This document shows positions 1 through 9,149 of a stretch of DNA of 64,000 nucleotides, piece by piece; the stretch's first letter is position 1; each line of letters starts with the position of its first letter. Origin of the DNA: Mycolicibacterium sp. P9-22 (GTDB taxonomy: Bacteria; Actinomycetota; Actinomycetes; Mycobacteriales; Mycobacteriaceae); assembly GCF_008329585.1 (NCBI RefSeq), contig NZ_NPKP01000015.1:52417-116416 (forward strand), read 5' to 3'. Both the position numbers and the translations under genes were made by a program. The notes beneath the pieces were generated by a model. The model saw only the letters and a list, made by a program, of their open reading frames with translations, did no database searches and was not told the origin of the DNA.

Positions 1-204
1 TGCCCGCAGGATCTGGCGGTGATGGGTGTCGACGCGATCCCGTTGGGCGCGGTGAGCGGTCCGCCGCTGACCTCGGTGGGCCTGGATGCCAAGACCATCG
101 TCGAGGTGTCGGTGGCGGCCATGATGACCGAACTCGGATTTCCCAGCGTCCAGGAGCCCAGCAGCGAGAACGTCGCGCACCTGATTCAGCGCGCCTCGAC
201 CTGA
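1..204 (+). CDS. LacI/GalR-like regulator, C-terminal fragment
   Basis: An open frame enters from the left edge and ends at TGA 202-204, giving 67 visible residues. The first residues (PQDLAVMGVDAIPLG, then SGPPLTSVGLD) match the C-terminal part of LacI-family regulators, where xPxDLxVxGxDxxPL and PPLTxV surround the last strands of the periplasmic-binding-protein-like effector domain. The HTH lies outside the window, so ligand and targets cannot be inferred. It is 93 bp upstream of a P450 on the same strand and could be functionally linked to it. A substrate-binding protein C-terminus is the main alternative. Confidence 0.55.
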   Translation, partial: CPQDLAVMGVDAIPLGAVSGPPLTSVGLDAKTIVEVSVAAMMTELGFPSVQEPSSENVAHLIQRAST

Positions 205-242
205 CCGTCACATCCAGGCTTGCCCTCGGGGGAGTGATCCGC

Positions 243-264
243 GTAACTTACGCGAGTAAGTAAC
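243..264. promoter_or_regulatory. Imperfect 22-bp palindrome, candidate operator upstream of P450
   Basis: The arms ACTTAC (246-251) and GTAAGT (256-261) are perfectly inverted around GCGA. The symmetry extends outward to GTAAC-type ends, giving 9 of 11 pairs over 22 bp. It lies 33 bp upstream of the P450 start, where a TetR-type dimer would control the P450/kinase pair. The regulator is not identified. Confidence 0.45.
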
Positions 265-297
265 TGCCCTCGGAACAGCCCTCGGAGAGGTGAACAG

Positions 298-1503
298 GTG
301 ACGACCGTCGACGCCAGCAAAGACGTGTACTTCGACCCGTACAACGTCGAGATCAACGCCAACCCGTACCCGGCGTTCGCCCGCCTGCGCGAGGAGGCAC
401 CGCTCTACTACAACGAAGAGTTCGACTTCTATGCGCTGAGCCGGTTCGCCGATGTGAACAAGGCGCTCATCGACCACGAGACGTTCAGCTCCGCCCGCGG
501 CGCCATCATCGAACTCATCAAGGCCAATATCGAGATTCCGTCCGGCGCGCTGATCTTCGAGGATCCGCCGATCCACACCACCCACCGCAAGCTGCTCGCC
601 AGGATGTTCACCCCGCGCAAGATCGCCGCGCTGGAGCCCAAGATCCGCGAGTACTGCGCGGCCGCACTCGACCCGCTGGTCGGGGCCGGCCGGCTCGACT
701 TCATCACCGACTTCGGCGCCATCATGCCGATGCAGGTGATCAGCACCCTGCTCGGCATCCCCGAGGACGACCAGGAGATGATCCGCGACCACGGCAACGA
801 CCAGATGCGCACCGAGGCCGGCAAGCCGATGAAGGCCGCATCCGAGGGCCTGATCGACGGCTCGATCTTCGAGACCTATATCGACTGGCGTAAGGACAAC
901 CCGTCCGACGACATCATGACCGACCTGCTCAACGTCGAGTTCACCGACGAGCAGGGGGTGACCCGGCACCTCACCCGCGAAGAGTTGCTCATCTACATCA
1001 ACGTGGTCGCCGGCGCCGGTAACGAGACCACCACCCGGCTGATCGGCTGGGCGGCCAAGGTGCTCGCCGAGCATCCCGACCAGCGCCGCCAGCTCGTCGA
1101 GAACCCGGCGCTGATCCCGCAGGCCATCGAGGAACTGCTGCGCTTCGAACCGCCCGCGCCGCACGTGGCCCGCTACGTCACCCGCGATGTCGAGTACTAC
1201 GGCCAGACGGTGCCCGAGGGCGCCTCGATGATGATGCTGATCGGCTCGGCCGTCCGCGACAGCCGCCAGTTCCCGCCGGACGGCGAGGTTTTCGACATCC
1301 ACCGCGAACAGCGCCAGCACCTGGCGTTCAGCGTCGGCACGCACTTCTGCCTGGGCTCGGCGCTGGCGCGCCTGGAGGGCAGGATCGCGCTGGAGGAAAT
1401 GCTCAAGCGATTCCCGGAGTGGGAGGTCGACCGGCCCAACGCCAAGCTGTCGCCGACGTCGACGGTGCGCGGCTGGGACTCCATGCCGGTGTTCGTCTCG
1501 TGA
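298..1503 (+). CDS. Cytochrome P450
   Basis: A 401-residue soluble bacterial class I P450, a heme monooxygenase that needs a ferredoxin and reductase not encoded nearby. Visible hallmarks are the I-helix oxygen-activation motif GAGNETT (E243, T244), the ExxR of helix K (ELLRFEPP) and the heme-ligand loop FSVGTHFCLG with proximal Cys351. Length is normal for the family. The start is GTG 298, preceded by a GGAGAGG ribosome-binding site. Its stop overlaps the GTG of the next gene, so the two are translationally coupled. Sterol or fatty-acid-type substrates are common in this group, but nothing here fixes the substrate or the CYP family. Confidence 0.9.
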   Translation: MTTVDASKDVYFDPYNVEINANPYPAFARLREEAPLYYNEEFDFYALSRFADVNKALIDHETFSSARGAIIELIKANIEIPSGALIFEDPPIHTTHRKLLARMFTPRKIAALEPKIREYCAAALDPLVGAGRLDFITDFGAIMPMQVISTLLGIPEDDQEMIRDHGNDQMRTEAGKPMKAASEGLIDGSIFETYIDWRKDNPSDDIMTDLLNVEFTDEQGVTRHLTREELLIYINVVAGAGNETTTRLIGWAAKVLAEHPDQRRQLVENPALIPQAIEELLRFEPPAPHVARYVTRDVEYYGQTVPEGASMMMLIGSAVRDSRQFPPDGEVFDIHREQRQHLAFSVGTHFCLGSALARLEGRIALEEMLKRFPEWEVDRPNAKLSPTSTVRGWDSMPVFVS

Positions 1504-2573
1504 CGGCCAGCCTGACCGTCCCGAGCTCGTGGGACGAGGTCAGCGCGGACTGGCTGACCGCGGCACTGGCCCAGGATTTCCCGGGCGCCGCCGTCGCCGA
1601 GGTGACGGTTCAGATGCGCGATGACGGCACCAACCGGCGGGCCCGCCTGGGCGTCCGCTACGCCGAAGGGACGGGACCGGCCACGGTGTTCGTCAAGGCC
1701 GTCGACCCGGGCCACAAGGAGATGATCAAGTACACCAGCGGGCTGCTGCATGAGCCGAGGCTTTTCAATGCCGACGTCGGATTGCCGCTGGAACATCCGG
1801 CGGTGTACGCCGCGCCGATCGACGAGGCCGCCGAGGACTTCATGCTGGTGATGGAGGACCTGACCGCCCGCGGCGCCGATCCGCGCGATGCCACCCGACC
1901 GCTCACGGTCGATCAGGCCGCGAGCGGGGTACGGGGCCTCGGCCGCCTGCACGGTGCGTTCTGGGGGGAGCGGCTGGCGCGGCCCGGGCTGGACTGGCTG
2001 GAACCGTTTCTGCCGTGGGACGGCATGCAGTACGCCCCGCTACCCGCGGCGCTGGAGCGGCTCGGCGATGACGCGCCGGCCTCGGTGCAGGCACTGACCA
2101 TCGATCATCTGGTGGAAGGCATCTGGAAACCGTTCATCCGGACGCTGACCGCGCCCGGCGTGCCCACCACACTGCTGCACGGTGACCCGCACATCGGCAA
2201 CACCTACCTGACCCCGAGCGGCGATCTCGGGTTCCTCGACTGGCAGGTCGCCCGGCGCGGCAACTTCTCCGTCGACCTCGGCTACTTCCTGCAGGGTGCG
2301 CTGATCACCGAGGACCGCCGCACCCATGAGCGTGAGCTGCTCGGCGTGTACCGGGACAGCCTGGGCCTGCCCGCCGACGAGCTGCCCTCGGCCGATGAGA
2401 TCTGGTTGCGCTACCGGGCGTCGGTCGCGCATGGCCTGACCACCTGGCTGGCCACCGCCAGCGCGGGCGAGTTGTGGCAGCGGCCGGACATCGCGTTGGC
2501 ATTGGCGCAGCGCTACAGCGCTGCCTACCAGGACCTGAACACCGCGGAGGCTCTGGCCGAACTGACCACCTAG
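1500..2573 (+). CDS. Phosphotransferase-family (APH/ecdysteroid kinase-like) protein
   Basis: A 357-residue protein-kinase-fold small-molecule kinase. The Brenner-type catalytic motif LLHGDPHIGN (D229) and the metal-binding loop GFLDWQ are both present, so it should be active. Family members phosphorylate small hydroxylated molecules such as aminoglycosides, ecdysteroids or sugars. The frame is open further upstream, but GTG 1500 overlaps the P450 stop (GTGA) and gives the expected N-terminus (MTASLTVPSSWDEV). Coupling to a P450 suggests a hydroxylate-then-phosphorylate pathway on a shared substrate; that is inference. It is unlikely to be a dedicated antibiotic-resistance gene. Confidence 0.75.
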   Translation: MTASLTVPSSWDEVSADWLTAALAQDFPGAAVAEVTVQMRDDGTNRRARLGVRYAEGTGPATVFVKAVDPGHKEMIKYTSGLLHEPRLFNADVGLPLEHPAVYAAPIDEAAEDFMLVMEDLTARGADPRDATRPLTVDQAASGVRGLGRLHGAFWGERLARPGLDWLEPFLPWDGMQYAPLPAALERLGDDAPASVQALTIDHLVEGIWKPFIRTLTAPGVPTTLLHGDPHIGNTYLTPSGDLGFLDWQVARRGNFSVDLGYFLQGALITEDRRTHERELLGVYRDSLGLPADELPSADEIWLRYRASVAHGLTTWLATASAGELWQRPDIALALAQRYSAAYQDLNTAEALAELTT

Positions 2574-2603
2574 TCTTGGTGGCGTGACGAGAGCTCAGCG
2601 ACG

Positions 2604-3491
2604 GTGATCGATCAGCTGTTCGTCGTCCTCTTCGCCCTGTGCGCAGCCATTTTCGCGGCGGTCGGCATCGTGGTGCGCCAGCGCGCGACGATGGATGTGC
2701 CCGAGGAGGACGGTGTCAGCACGGTCATGCTGGCCACCCTGCTGCGCCGCCCACTGTGGTGGGCAGGGACCGCCGCGGCAGTGGCCGGCTTCGTCTTCCA
2801 GGCCCTGGCACTGGACAACGGGTCGTTGATCGTGGTGCAGCCACTGCTGGTGTCGGCGCTGCTGTTCGCGCTGCCGTTGAGTGCTCGGCTGGCGCACCGC
2901 CGGGTCACCAGGGGCGACTGGTTGTGGGCGATGCTGTTGACGGTGTCGCTGGCGATCTTCATCCTGCTCGCCCATCCCCGGGTCAGCGATCAGGTGGCGC
3001 CGGTGACCACGATCGTGGTGGTGTCGGCGGTGTGCTCGGTGCTGGTGATCGGCTGCGTGGTGATCGCGGTGCGGCGGTCGGGCTGGCAGCGCGCGGTGCC
3101 GCTGGCCGTCGCCGTCGGGGTGCTGTTCGGTCTGGTCGCGGTGCTGACCAAGATGCTGATGCACGCGCTGGACCGCAACTCCGTGGCCGAGGTGCTGTCC
3201 ACTCCGCTGCCGTACGCGCTGGTGCTGCTCGGTGTGCTCGCCACCCTGTTGCAGCAATCCGCGTTTCATGCCGGGTCGCTGCAGACCTCGGTGCCCACCA
3301 TGTTGGTGATCGAACCGATGGCCGCCGTGCTGCTCGGTGTGTTCCTGCTCGGCGAGACCCTCACCGCCAACCGCTGGGAGGCGGTGGTGTTGACGGTGGC
3401 GGTGGTGGCCATGACCGCGGCCACCATCGCGCTCGGACGTGACGAGGGCGCCTACGAGGCCGAATTGGAAGCCACGTCACGCGGCGCCTGA
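2604..3491 (+). CDS. DMT-superfamily (EamA/NIPA-like) membrane transporter
   Basis: A 295-residue integral membrane protein with about nine to ten hydrophobic helices, the layout of the drug/metabolite transporter superfamily. The last third (PTMLVIEPMAAVLLGVFLLGE) is the typical C-terminal EamA signature, with a conserved Glu in the last helix pair. The start is GTG 2604; the previous gene ends 30 bp upstream, so co-transcription with the P450 and kinase is possible. Mycobacterial relatives are annotated only as DMT transporters, and the substrate is unknown. Confidence 0.75.
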   Translation: MIDQLFVVLFALCAAIFAAVGIVVRQRATMDVPEEDGVSTVMLATLLRRPLWWAGTAAAVAGFVFQALALDNGSLIVVQPLLVSALLFALPLSARLAHRRVTRGDWLWAMLLTVSLAIFILLAHPRVSDQVAPVTTIVVVSAVCSVLVIGCVVIAVRRSGWQRAVPLAVAVGVLFGLVAVLTKMLMHALDRNSVAEVLSTPLPYALVLLGVLATLLQQSAFHAGSLQTSVPTMLVIEPMAAVLLGVFLLGETLTANRWEAVVLTVAVVAMTAATIALGRDEGAYEAELEATSRGA

Positions 3492-3601
3492 GGGCCGTTT
3501 TCACAGGAAATCGGCAGGTCGCGGGCCCTCGGGCATATCTTTAGTTTTGCTAACGTTGTAGCGGATGGCCGGTGTGGACGACGAGGTCCGCAGAGCGATT
3601 T

Positions 3602-3623
3602 CCCGTCGCTCCGCTCGCCCCGG
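3602..3623. repeat. Dispersed short repeat, copy 1
   Basis: Reads on the minus strand as GGGGCGAGCGGAGCGACGGG. It is a one-mismatch copy of the repeats at 18857-18877 and 48988-49007 and lies in the leader of the carboxylic acid reductase gene. Confidence 0.55.
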
Positions 3624-3658
3624 CCACCACAACGTCGTCGCAGAACCGAGGTAATTTC

Positions 3659-6600
3659 ATGTCCGCTGAAACATTTGATGACCGCCTTGCGCGGCTGTAC
3701 GCCACCGACCCGGAGTTCGCCTCCGCGACGCCGAGCGCGACAGTCAACGCCGCGGTCAGCGAACCCGGGCTGACGCTGCCCGATGTGGTGCGCACCGTCC
3801 TGACCGGTTATGCCGACCGGCCCGCGCTGGGCGCCCGCGCCGTCGAGTTCGTCACCGACGAAACCGGCCGCACCGTCGCCGAGCTGCAGCCGCGTTTCGA
3901 GACCATCACCCACGGGCAGCTGTGGGAGCGCGTGCGCACCCTCGCCGATGCGTGGCGCGGTGACCCCGTCAACCCCGGCGACCGGGTGGCCCTGCTCGGC
4001 TTCACCAGCGTCGACTACACCGTCACCGATATCGCGCTGACCCAGCTCGGTGCCGTCTCGGTGCCGCTGCAGACCAGCGCATCGGCCGCCGCGCTCGCCC
4101 CGATCATCGCCGAGACCGAACCGGTGCTCATCGCGTCGAGCATCGACTATCTCGAGGATGCGGTGGAACTGGCGCTCGGATCGGGCGCTGGGCGGGTCAC
4201 CGTGTTCGACTACCGGCCCCAGGTCGACGACCAGCGCGACGCGGTCGCCGCCGCGGCGGCCCGGCTCGGTGACCGGATCACCCTCGAGACCCTCGACGAA
4301 GCACTCGCCCGACCCGCCTCGACTGTCGAACCCGTTGCAGCGCAGGAGGAATCGGACCCGCTGTCGCTGTTGATCTACACCTCCGGCAGCACCGGAGCGC
4401 CCAAGGGCGCGATGTACCCGGCGAGCAAGGTCGCCGACATCTGGCGGCCAGCGGCCAACGCCCACTGGGACGACAGCCAGGGCGTGGTGCCGTCGGTGGT
4501 GCTGAGCTTCATGCCGATGAGCCACGTGATGGGGCGCGGCATCCTCTACAGCGCGCTGGCCAGCGGCGGTTCGGTGAACTTCGCCGCCCGCGCCGACCTG
4601 TCCACCTTCCTGGACGACCTGGCCCTCACCCGGCCCACCCAGCTGAACTTCGTGCCGCGCATCTGGGACATGCTGTTCGGCGAGTACCAGAGCCGGATCG
4701 CGCACGGTGCAGACGAATCTGCGCTGCTGGCGGACATGCGGGAGAACCTGCTGGGCGGGCGTTTCGTCAGCGCGCTCACCGGGTCGGCGCCCATCTCGCC
4801 CGAACTCAAGGCGTGGGTGGAGAAGCTGCTCGACATGCACCTGCTGGAGGGCTACGGCTCCACCGAGGCGGGCGCGGTGTTCGTGGACGGCAAGATCGCC
4901 CGGCCGCCGGTGCTGGAGTACAAGCTCGTCGACGTGCCCGAACTCGGCTACCACCTCACTGACCGGCCGCATCCGCGCGGTGAGTTGCTGGTGCGGTCCG
5001 AGCAACTGTTCCCCGGCTACTACAAGCGTCCCGAGGTGACCGCGCAGGTCTTCGACGAGGACGGCTTCTACCGGACGGGCGATATCGTCGCCGAACTCGG
5101 CCCCGATCACGTCGCTTACGTCGACCGGCGCAACAACGTGCTCAAGCTCTCCCAGGGTGAGTTCGTCACGGTGTCCAAACTGGAGGCCGCCTTCACCACC
5201 GCGCCGCTGGTGCACCAGATCTACATCTACGGCAACAGCGCACGGCCCTACCTGCTGGCCGTGGTGGTGCCCACCGACAGCGGCGCCACCAAGGCCGACA
5301 TCGCCGCCTCCCTGAAGGATGCCGCCCGTGCCGCGGATCTGCAGTCCTATGAGCTGCCAAGGGATTTCCTCATCGAGACCACACCGTTCACGGTGGAGAA
5401 CGGATTGCTCACCGGCATCCGCAAGCTGGCCTGGCCCAAGCTCAAGGAGCGCTACGGCGCCGAGCTGGAGCAGCTCTACACCGACCTCGCCGACGGCCAG
5501 GTCCAGGAGCTGCAGGCGCTGCGCGCCGCGGGGGCCAGCGGGCCGGTGCTCGACACCGTCAGCCGCGCCGCCGTCGCCTTGCTGGGCGCGGCCAGCTCCG
5601 ACGTCGCCCCCGATGTGCACTTCACCGATCTGGGTGGAGACTCGTTGTCGGCGTTGACCTTCGGCAATCTGCTGACCGACATCTTCGATGTCGAGGTCCC
5701 GGTCTCGGTGATCGTGAGCCCGGCCTCGGATCTGCAGACCATCGCCGATCACATCGAGACCCAGCGGGCCGGTGGCACCGGCCGCCCGACATTCGCCTCC
5801 GTCCACGGCGCCGGCGCCACCGAGGTGCACGCCGCCGATCTCACCCTGGACAAGTTCATCGACGCCGCGACTCTTGCTGCGGCACCGAACCTTCCGGGCC
5901 CGGTGAGCGAGATCCGCACCGTGTTGCTGACCGGCGCCACCGGCTTCCTGGGCCGCTACCTGGCACTGGAGTGGCTGGAGCGGATGGATCTGGTGGACGG
6001 CAAGGTGATCTGCCTGGTCCGCGCCAAGTCCGATGACGAGGCGCGGGCGCGGCTGGACAAGACCTTCCAGACCGGTGACCCGAAGCTCGTCGCGCACTAC
6101 CGCGAACTGGCCGACCGCCACCTCGAAGTGATCGCGGGCGACAAGGGTGAGGCCGATCTCGGCCTAGACCCCGCGGTCTGGCAGCGCCTGGCCGACACCG
6201 TCGACCTCATCGTGGATCCGGCCGCACTGGTCAATCACGTGCTGCCCTACAGCGAGTTGTTCGGGCCCAACGCCCTCGGCACCGCCGAACTGATCAGGAT
6301 CGCGCTGACCACCAGGATCAAGCCCTTCGCCTACGTGTCCACCATCGGTGTCGGCTGGGGTATCGAGCCCGGTAGCTTCGTCGAGGACGCCGATATCCGG
6401 ACCATTTCGGCCACCCGGCGCGTCGACGACACCTACGCCAACGGCTACGGCACCAGTAAATGGGCCGGCGAGGTGCTGCTGCGCGAGGCGCACGACCTGA
6501 CGGGTCTGCCGGTGTCGGTGTTCCGGTGCGACATGATCCTGGCGGACACCACGTACGCCGGCCAACTGAACCTGCCGGACATGTTCACCCGGATGATGCT

Positions 6601-7117
6601 CAGCCTGGTGGCTACCGGCATCGCCCCCGGATCGTTCAATGAGCTTGACGCCGAAGGTAATCCGCAGCGCAGTCACTATGACGGCCTACCGGTGGAGTTC
6701 ATCGCCGAGGCGATCTCGACACTGGGCACCCAGGTGGCATCCGAGCCCGGCGGGGCGTTCGAGACCTACCACGTGATGAACCCGCACGACGACGGCATCG
6801 GCATGGACACCTTCGTGGACTGGCTGGTCGAGGCCGGCTACCGCATCGAACGGGTCGGCGACTACGGACAGTGGCTGTCCCGGTTCGAGACCGCGCTGCG
6901 GGCACTGCCGGACAGGCAGCGACAGGCGTCGCTGCTGCCGTTGCTGCACAACTACACCGCACCCGGTGTGCCGGTGAACGGGGCGATGGCGCCGACCGAT
7001 GTGTTCCGCACCGCGGTGCAGGACGCAAAGATCGGTCCGGACAAGGACATTCCGCACGTGAGCCGGGAGGTCATCGTCAAGTACGCGACCGATCTGGAAC
7101 TGCTCGGCCTGCTCTGA
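3659..7117 (+). CDS. car: Carboxylic acid reductase (CAR)
   Basis: A 1152-residue three-domain enzyme that reduces carboxylic acids to aldehydes with ATP and NADPH. In order: an adenylation domain (about 1-640) with the AMP-binding loop YTSGSTGAPKGAM near residue 240 and the GYGSTE motif; a carrier domain with LGGDSLSAL, whose Ser662 takes the phosphopantetheine arm; and a thioester-reductase domain with the Rossmann motif TGATGFLGRYL near 759 and a YxxxK-type motif (YGTSKWAGE). It matches mycobacterial and nocardial CARs (FadD9-type) in length and order. The start is ATG 3659; the frame runs 87 nt further upstream without a better start. A separate phosphopantetheinyl transferase, not in this window, must activate it. 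It is followed by a strong terminator. Confidence 0.93.
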   Translation: MSAETFDDRLARLYATDPEFASATPSATVNAAVSEPGLTLPDVVRTVLTGYADRPALGARAVEFVTDETGRTVAELQPRFETITHGQLWERVRTLADAWRGDPVNPGDRVALLGFTSVDYTVTDIALTQLGAVSVPLQTSASAAALAPIIAETEPVLIASSIDYLEDAVELALGSGAGRVTVFDYRPQVDDQRDAVAAAAARLGDRITLETLDEALARPASTVEPVAAQEESDPLSLLIYTSGSTGAPKGAMYPASKVADIWRPAANAHWDDSQGVVPSVVLSFMPMSHVMGRGILYSALASGGSVNFAARADLSTFLDDLALTRPTQLNFVPRIWDMLFGEYQSRIAHGADESALLADMRENLLGGRFVSALTGSAPISPELKAWVEKLLDMHLLEGYGSTEAGAVFVDGKIARPPVLEYKLVDVPELGYHLTDRPHPRGELLVRSEQLFPGYYKRPEVTAQVFDEDGFYRTGDIVAELGPDHVAYVDRRNNVLKLSQGEFVTVSKLEAAFTTAPLVHQIYIYGNSARPYLLAVVVPTDSGATKADIAASLKDAARAADLQSYELPRDFLIETTPFTVENGLLTGIRKLAWPKLKERYGAELEQLYTDLADGQVQELQALRAAGASGPVLDTVSRAAVALLGAASSDVAPDVHFTDLGGDSLSALTFGNLLTDIFDVEVPVSVIVSPASDLQTIADHIETQRAGGTGRPTFASVHGAGATEVHAADLTLDKFIDAATLAAAPNLPGPVSEIRTVLLTGATGFLGRYLALEWLERMDLVDGKVICLVRAKSDDEARARLDKTFQTGDPKLVAHYRELADRHLEVIAGDKGEADLGLDPAVWQRLADTVDLIVDPAALVNHVLPYSELFGPNALGTAELIRIALTTRIKPFAYVSTIGVGWGIEPGSFVEDADIRTISATRRVDDTYANGYGTSKWAGEVLLREAHDLTGLPVSVFRCDMILADTTYAGQLNLPDMFTRMMLSLVATGIAPGSFNELDAEGNPQRSHYDGLPVEFIAEAISTLGTQVASEPGGAFETYHVMNPHDDGIGMDTFVDWLVEAGYRIERVGDYGQWLSRFETALRALPDRQRQASLLPLLHNYTAPGVPVNGAMAPTDVFRTAVQDAKIGPDKDIPHVSREVIVKYATDLELLGLL

Positions 7118-7130
7118 CCCACAACACAGG

Positions 7131-7164
7131 AATGGGGCACCCCGACGGGGGTGCCCCATTTTCG
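7131..7164. terminator. Rho-independent terminator, bidirectional
   Basis: A perfect 13-bp stem (7131-7143 with 7148-7160) closes a GACG loop and is followed by TTTTCG. It lies 13 bp after the CAR stop. The stem starts AA and ends TT, so it can also terminate the convergent gene at 7175. Confidence 0.88.
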
Positions 7165-7174
7165 TTACGCCGTA

Positions 7175-7474
7175 TCAGCTCACGTCGACGTACACGGTCT
7201 GCCCGGCCAGCGCGTTGTACACGTAGTCGCGGTCCTCATCGTCGACGATCCAGTTGTGGCTGAAGTTCTGGCCCTGCCGGATCCCCACCACGTTCGCCTC
7301 GGACAGCGGCCTGCTGCTCAGCCGGCTGACGATCACGCGGTAACCCTGGGCCCGCAGTCCGTCGATGGTCTGCTGGGCGGTGCCCGATATCTCGTCGGGT
7401 GTCGCGGTCGCCGGCGCGGCGAATCCGACGATGCCCGCGGACAGGCCGGCGGTCACGAATGCCAGGGTCTTCAT
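7175..7474 (-). CDS. Small secreted protein of unknown function
   Basis: A 99-residue protein with a typical Sec signal peptide (MKTLAFVTAGLSAGIVGFAA, cleavage after about ATA). The mature part of about 74 residues has no cysteines and contains GYRVIVSRL and DRDYVYNALAGQTVYVDVS. This is the composition of the many small exported proteins annotated as hypothetical in mycobacteria. It stands alone, convergent with CAR across the terminator. No domain recognised. Confidence 0.65.
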   Translation of the reverse strand: MKTLAFVTAGLSAGIVGFAAPATATPDEISGTAQQTIDGLRAQGYRVIVSRLSSRPLSEANVVGIRQGQNFSHNWIVDDEDRDYVYNALAGQTVYVDVS

Positions 7475-7512
7475 ATGCTGCCTCGTCTCTGCCCTCTGAT
7501 CCTACGACTTCG

Positions 7513-7920
7513 TCAGGCATGCCAGGAGGCCCAGCGCGACACGGTGATCGCCACCACCGGGCCGTCCAGTGCGGTGCGCTCGTACTGCACGTACTTGGCG
7601 CGCAGCAGGCCGTAGCCGATGGCCATCTGCTCACCGTCGTGATGCACGGCGGCCAGACCGTCGGCCCGCACCCACCACAGTTGGTCCCAGTTCTCGCTGT
7701 AATGGTCGACGAGCAGGCTCACCTGCGGGTTGGCCTCGATATTGGCCAGCCGGCGCAGCCGTTGGGTGGACTTACGTTTCGCGTCGACCGCGGTGTAGAC
7801 GGTGTCCCCCTCGACGGCGAAGACCACCGGAACCAGGTGCGGTGCGGCTTCGGCTCCCACCGTGGCGAGCGCGGCGACGGTGCCGCTGGCGAACAGGTCG
7901 ACGGCATCATGGTCGGGCAC
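7513..7920 (-). CDS. PPOX-class F420-dependent oxidoreductase
   Basis: A 135-residue split-barrel flavin/deazaflavin-binding protein. The opening (FASGTVAALATVGAEAAPHLVPVVFAVEGDTVYTAVD) and the strand NPQVSLLVDHYSENWDQLWWVRADG are characteristic of the TIGR03668-type PPOX/F420 group that is abundant in mycobacteria. Members reduce substrates with reduced F420 or bind heme or flavin. It may be co-transcribed with the small secreted gene 38 bp downstream. Start ATG 7920. Confidence 0.8.
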   Translation of the reverse strand: MPDHDAVDLFASGTVAALATVGAEAAPHLVPVVFAVEGDTVYTAVDAKRKSTQRLRRLANIEANPQVSLLVDHYSENWDQLWWVRADGLAAVHHDGEQMAIGYGLLRAKYVQYERTALDGPVVAITVSRWASWHA

Positions 7921-8034
7921 ACCCCCGATGTTAGGCGCCGAGTTCGGCAGGGTTGCCGGTAGCGTCGGATCCCGTTCACCGCGATGTCACCGACAGATCA
8001 CCGTCTGGCCGCTTGTCCATCGGAAGGTTCGGCA

Positions 8035-9147
8035 ATGAAGAATTCGCTCCTGGGTCTGGCTGCCACCGCACTGCTGGCCGCCGGCCTCGTCGCCTGCGCC
8101 CCACCGGCGAAGGAGGAGCAGACCGCCGAAGGCGACGCGCGCACCGCCACCTCGGCGGAGGACTTCGGCAGCATGGACGCCCTGATCGAGGCCGCCAAGG
8201 CCGAAGGCGAACTCAATGTCATCGCGCTGCCGCCGGACTGGGCGAACTACGGCCAGATCATCGCGAAGTTCACCGAGAAGTACGGCATCAAGGTGAACTC
8301 GGCGCAGCCGGGCGCCAGCAGCCAGGAGGAGATCAACGCCGCGGTCCAGCAGAAGGGCCGCAGCACCGCCCCCGACGTCTTCGATCTGGGTCAGTCCGTC
8401 GCACTGGCCAACACCGAGATGTTCGCCCCGTACAAGGTCGAGCATTTCGCCGAGATCTCGGACTCGTTCAAGGACCCGGACGGCACCTGGGTCAACGACT
8501 ACGGCGGTTACATGTCCATCGGCTACGACTCCACCAAGGTGCCGACGATAGCGGGCGTGGACGACCTGCTGAAGCCGGAATTCGCGGGCAAGGTCGCACT
8601 CAACGGTGACCCGACCCAGTCCGGGGCGGCGTTCTCCGGGGTGATGATGGCCTCGATCGCCCAGGGCGGCTCGCCCGACGACATCGCGCCCGGCGTGGAC
8701 TTCTTCGCCAAACTCAGCGAGGCGGGCAACTTCCTGCCGGTGGACCCGACACCGGCCACCATCGCCTCCGGGCAGACGCCGGTGGTCATCGACTGGGATT
8801 ACCTGAATGTCGAACAGTCCAAGAAGGTTCCGGGCTGGAAGGTGATCATCCCGCACAATGCCGCCGTCGCCGGCTATTACTTCCAGGCCATCAACAAGGA
8901 TGCGCCGCATCCGGCAGCCGCCCGGCTGTGGCAGGAGTTCCTGTACAGCGACGAGGGGCAGAACCTGTACCTGGGTGGTGGCGCCCGGCCGGTGCGGGCC
9001 GACTCGATGGTGACCCGGGGCAGCATCGACCGGGTGGTCTACGGTGGGCTGCCGCCGGTGGACGGCGCGGCGACCTTCGTCTCGGTGGCCCAGAACGAGG
9101 CCGCCACCAAATACCTGGAAGCCAACTGGGCCAAGGCCATCGGCTGA
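8035..9147 (+). CDS. ABC transporter substrate-binding lipoprotein
   Basis: A 370-residue extracellular solute-binding protein, family 1. The N-terminus (MKNSLLGLAATALLAAGLVAC) is a lipoprotein signal with the acylated cysteine in LVAC. The body (ALPPDWANYGQIIAKFTEKYGIKV, TAPDVFDLGQSV, VVIDWDYLNVEQ) is of the PotD/FbpA/phosphonate-binding type. The frame opens at 7984, but ATG 8035 gives the clean signal peptide. First gene of a tight importer operon with two permeases and an ATPase. The ligand (polyamine, ferric iron, thiamine-like or aminoethylphosphonate) cannot be told apart from sequence alone. Confidence 0.88.
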   Translation: MKNSLLGLAATALLAAGLVACAPPAKEEQTAEGDARTATSAEDFGSMDALIEAAKAEGELNVIALPPDWANYGQIIAKFTEKYGIKVNSAQPGASSQEEINAAVQQKGRSTAPDVFDLGQSVALANTEMFAPYKVEHFAEISDSFKDPDGTWVNDYGGYMSIGYDSTKVPTIAGVDDLLKPEFAGKVALNGDPTQSGAAFSGVMMASIAQGGSPDDIAPGVDFFAKLSEAGNFLPVDPTPATIASGQTPVVIDWDYLNVEQSKKVPGWKVIIPHNAAVAGYYFQAINKDAPHPAAARLWQEFLYSDEGQNLYLGGGARPVRADSMVTRGSIDRVVYGGLPPVDGAATFVSVAQNEAATKYLEANWAKAIG

Positions 9148-9149
9148 TC

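Noticed and set aside
3452..6121. 889-codon open frame antisense to the carboxylic acid reductase gene
   Set aside because: It is the mirror of a high-GC coding sequence. The product is a run of Gly, Arg, Val, His and Gln without domains, and the plus strand encodes an intact enzyme.
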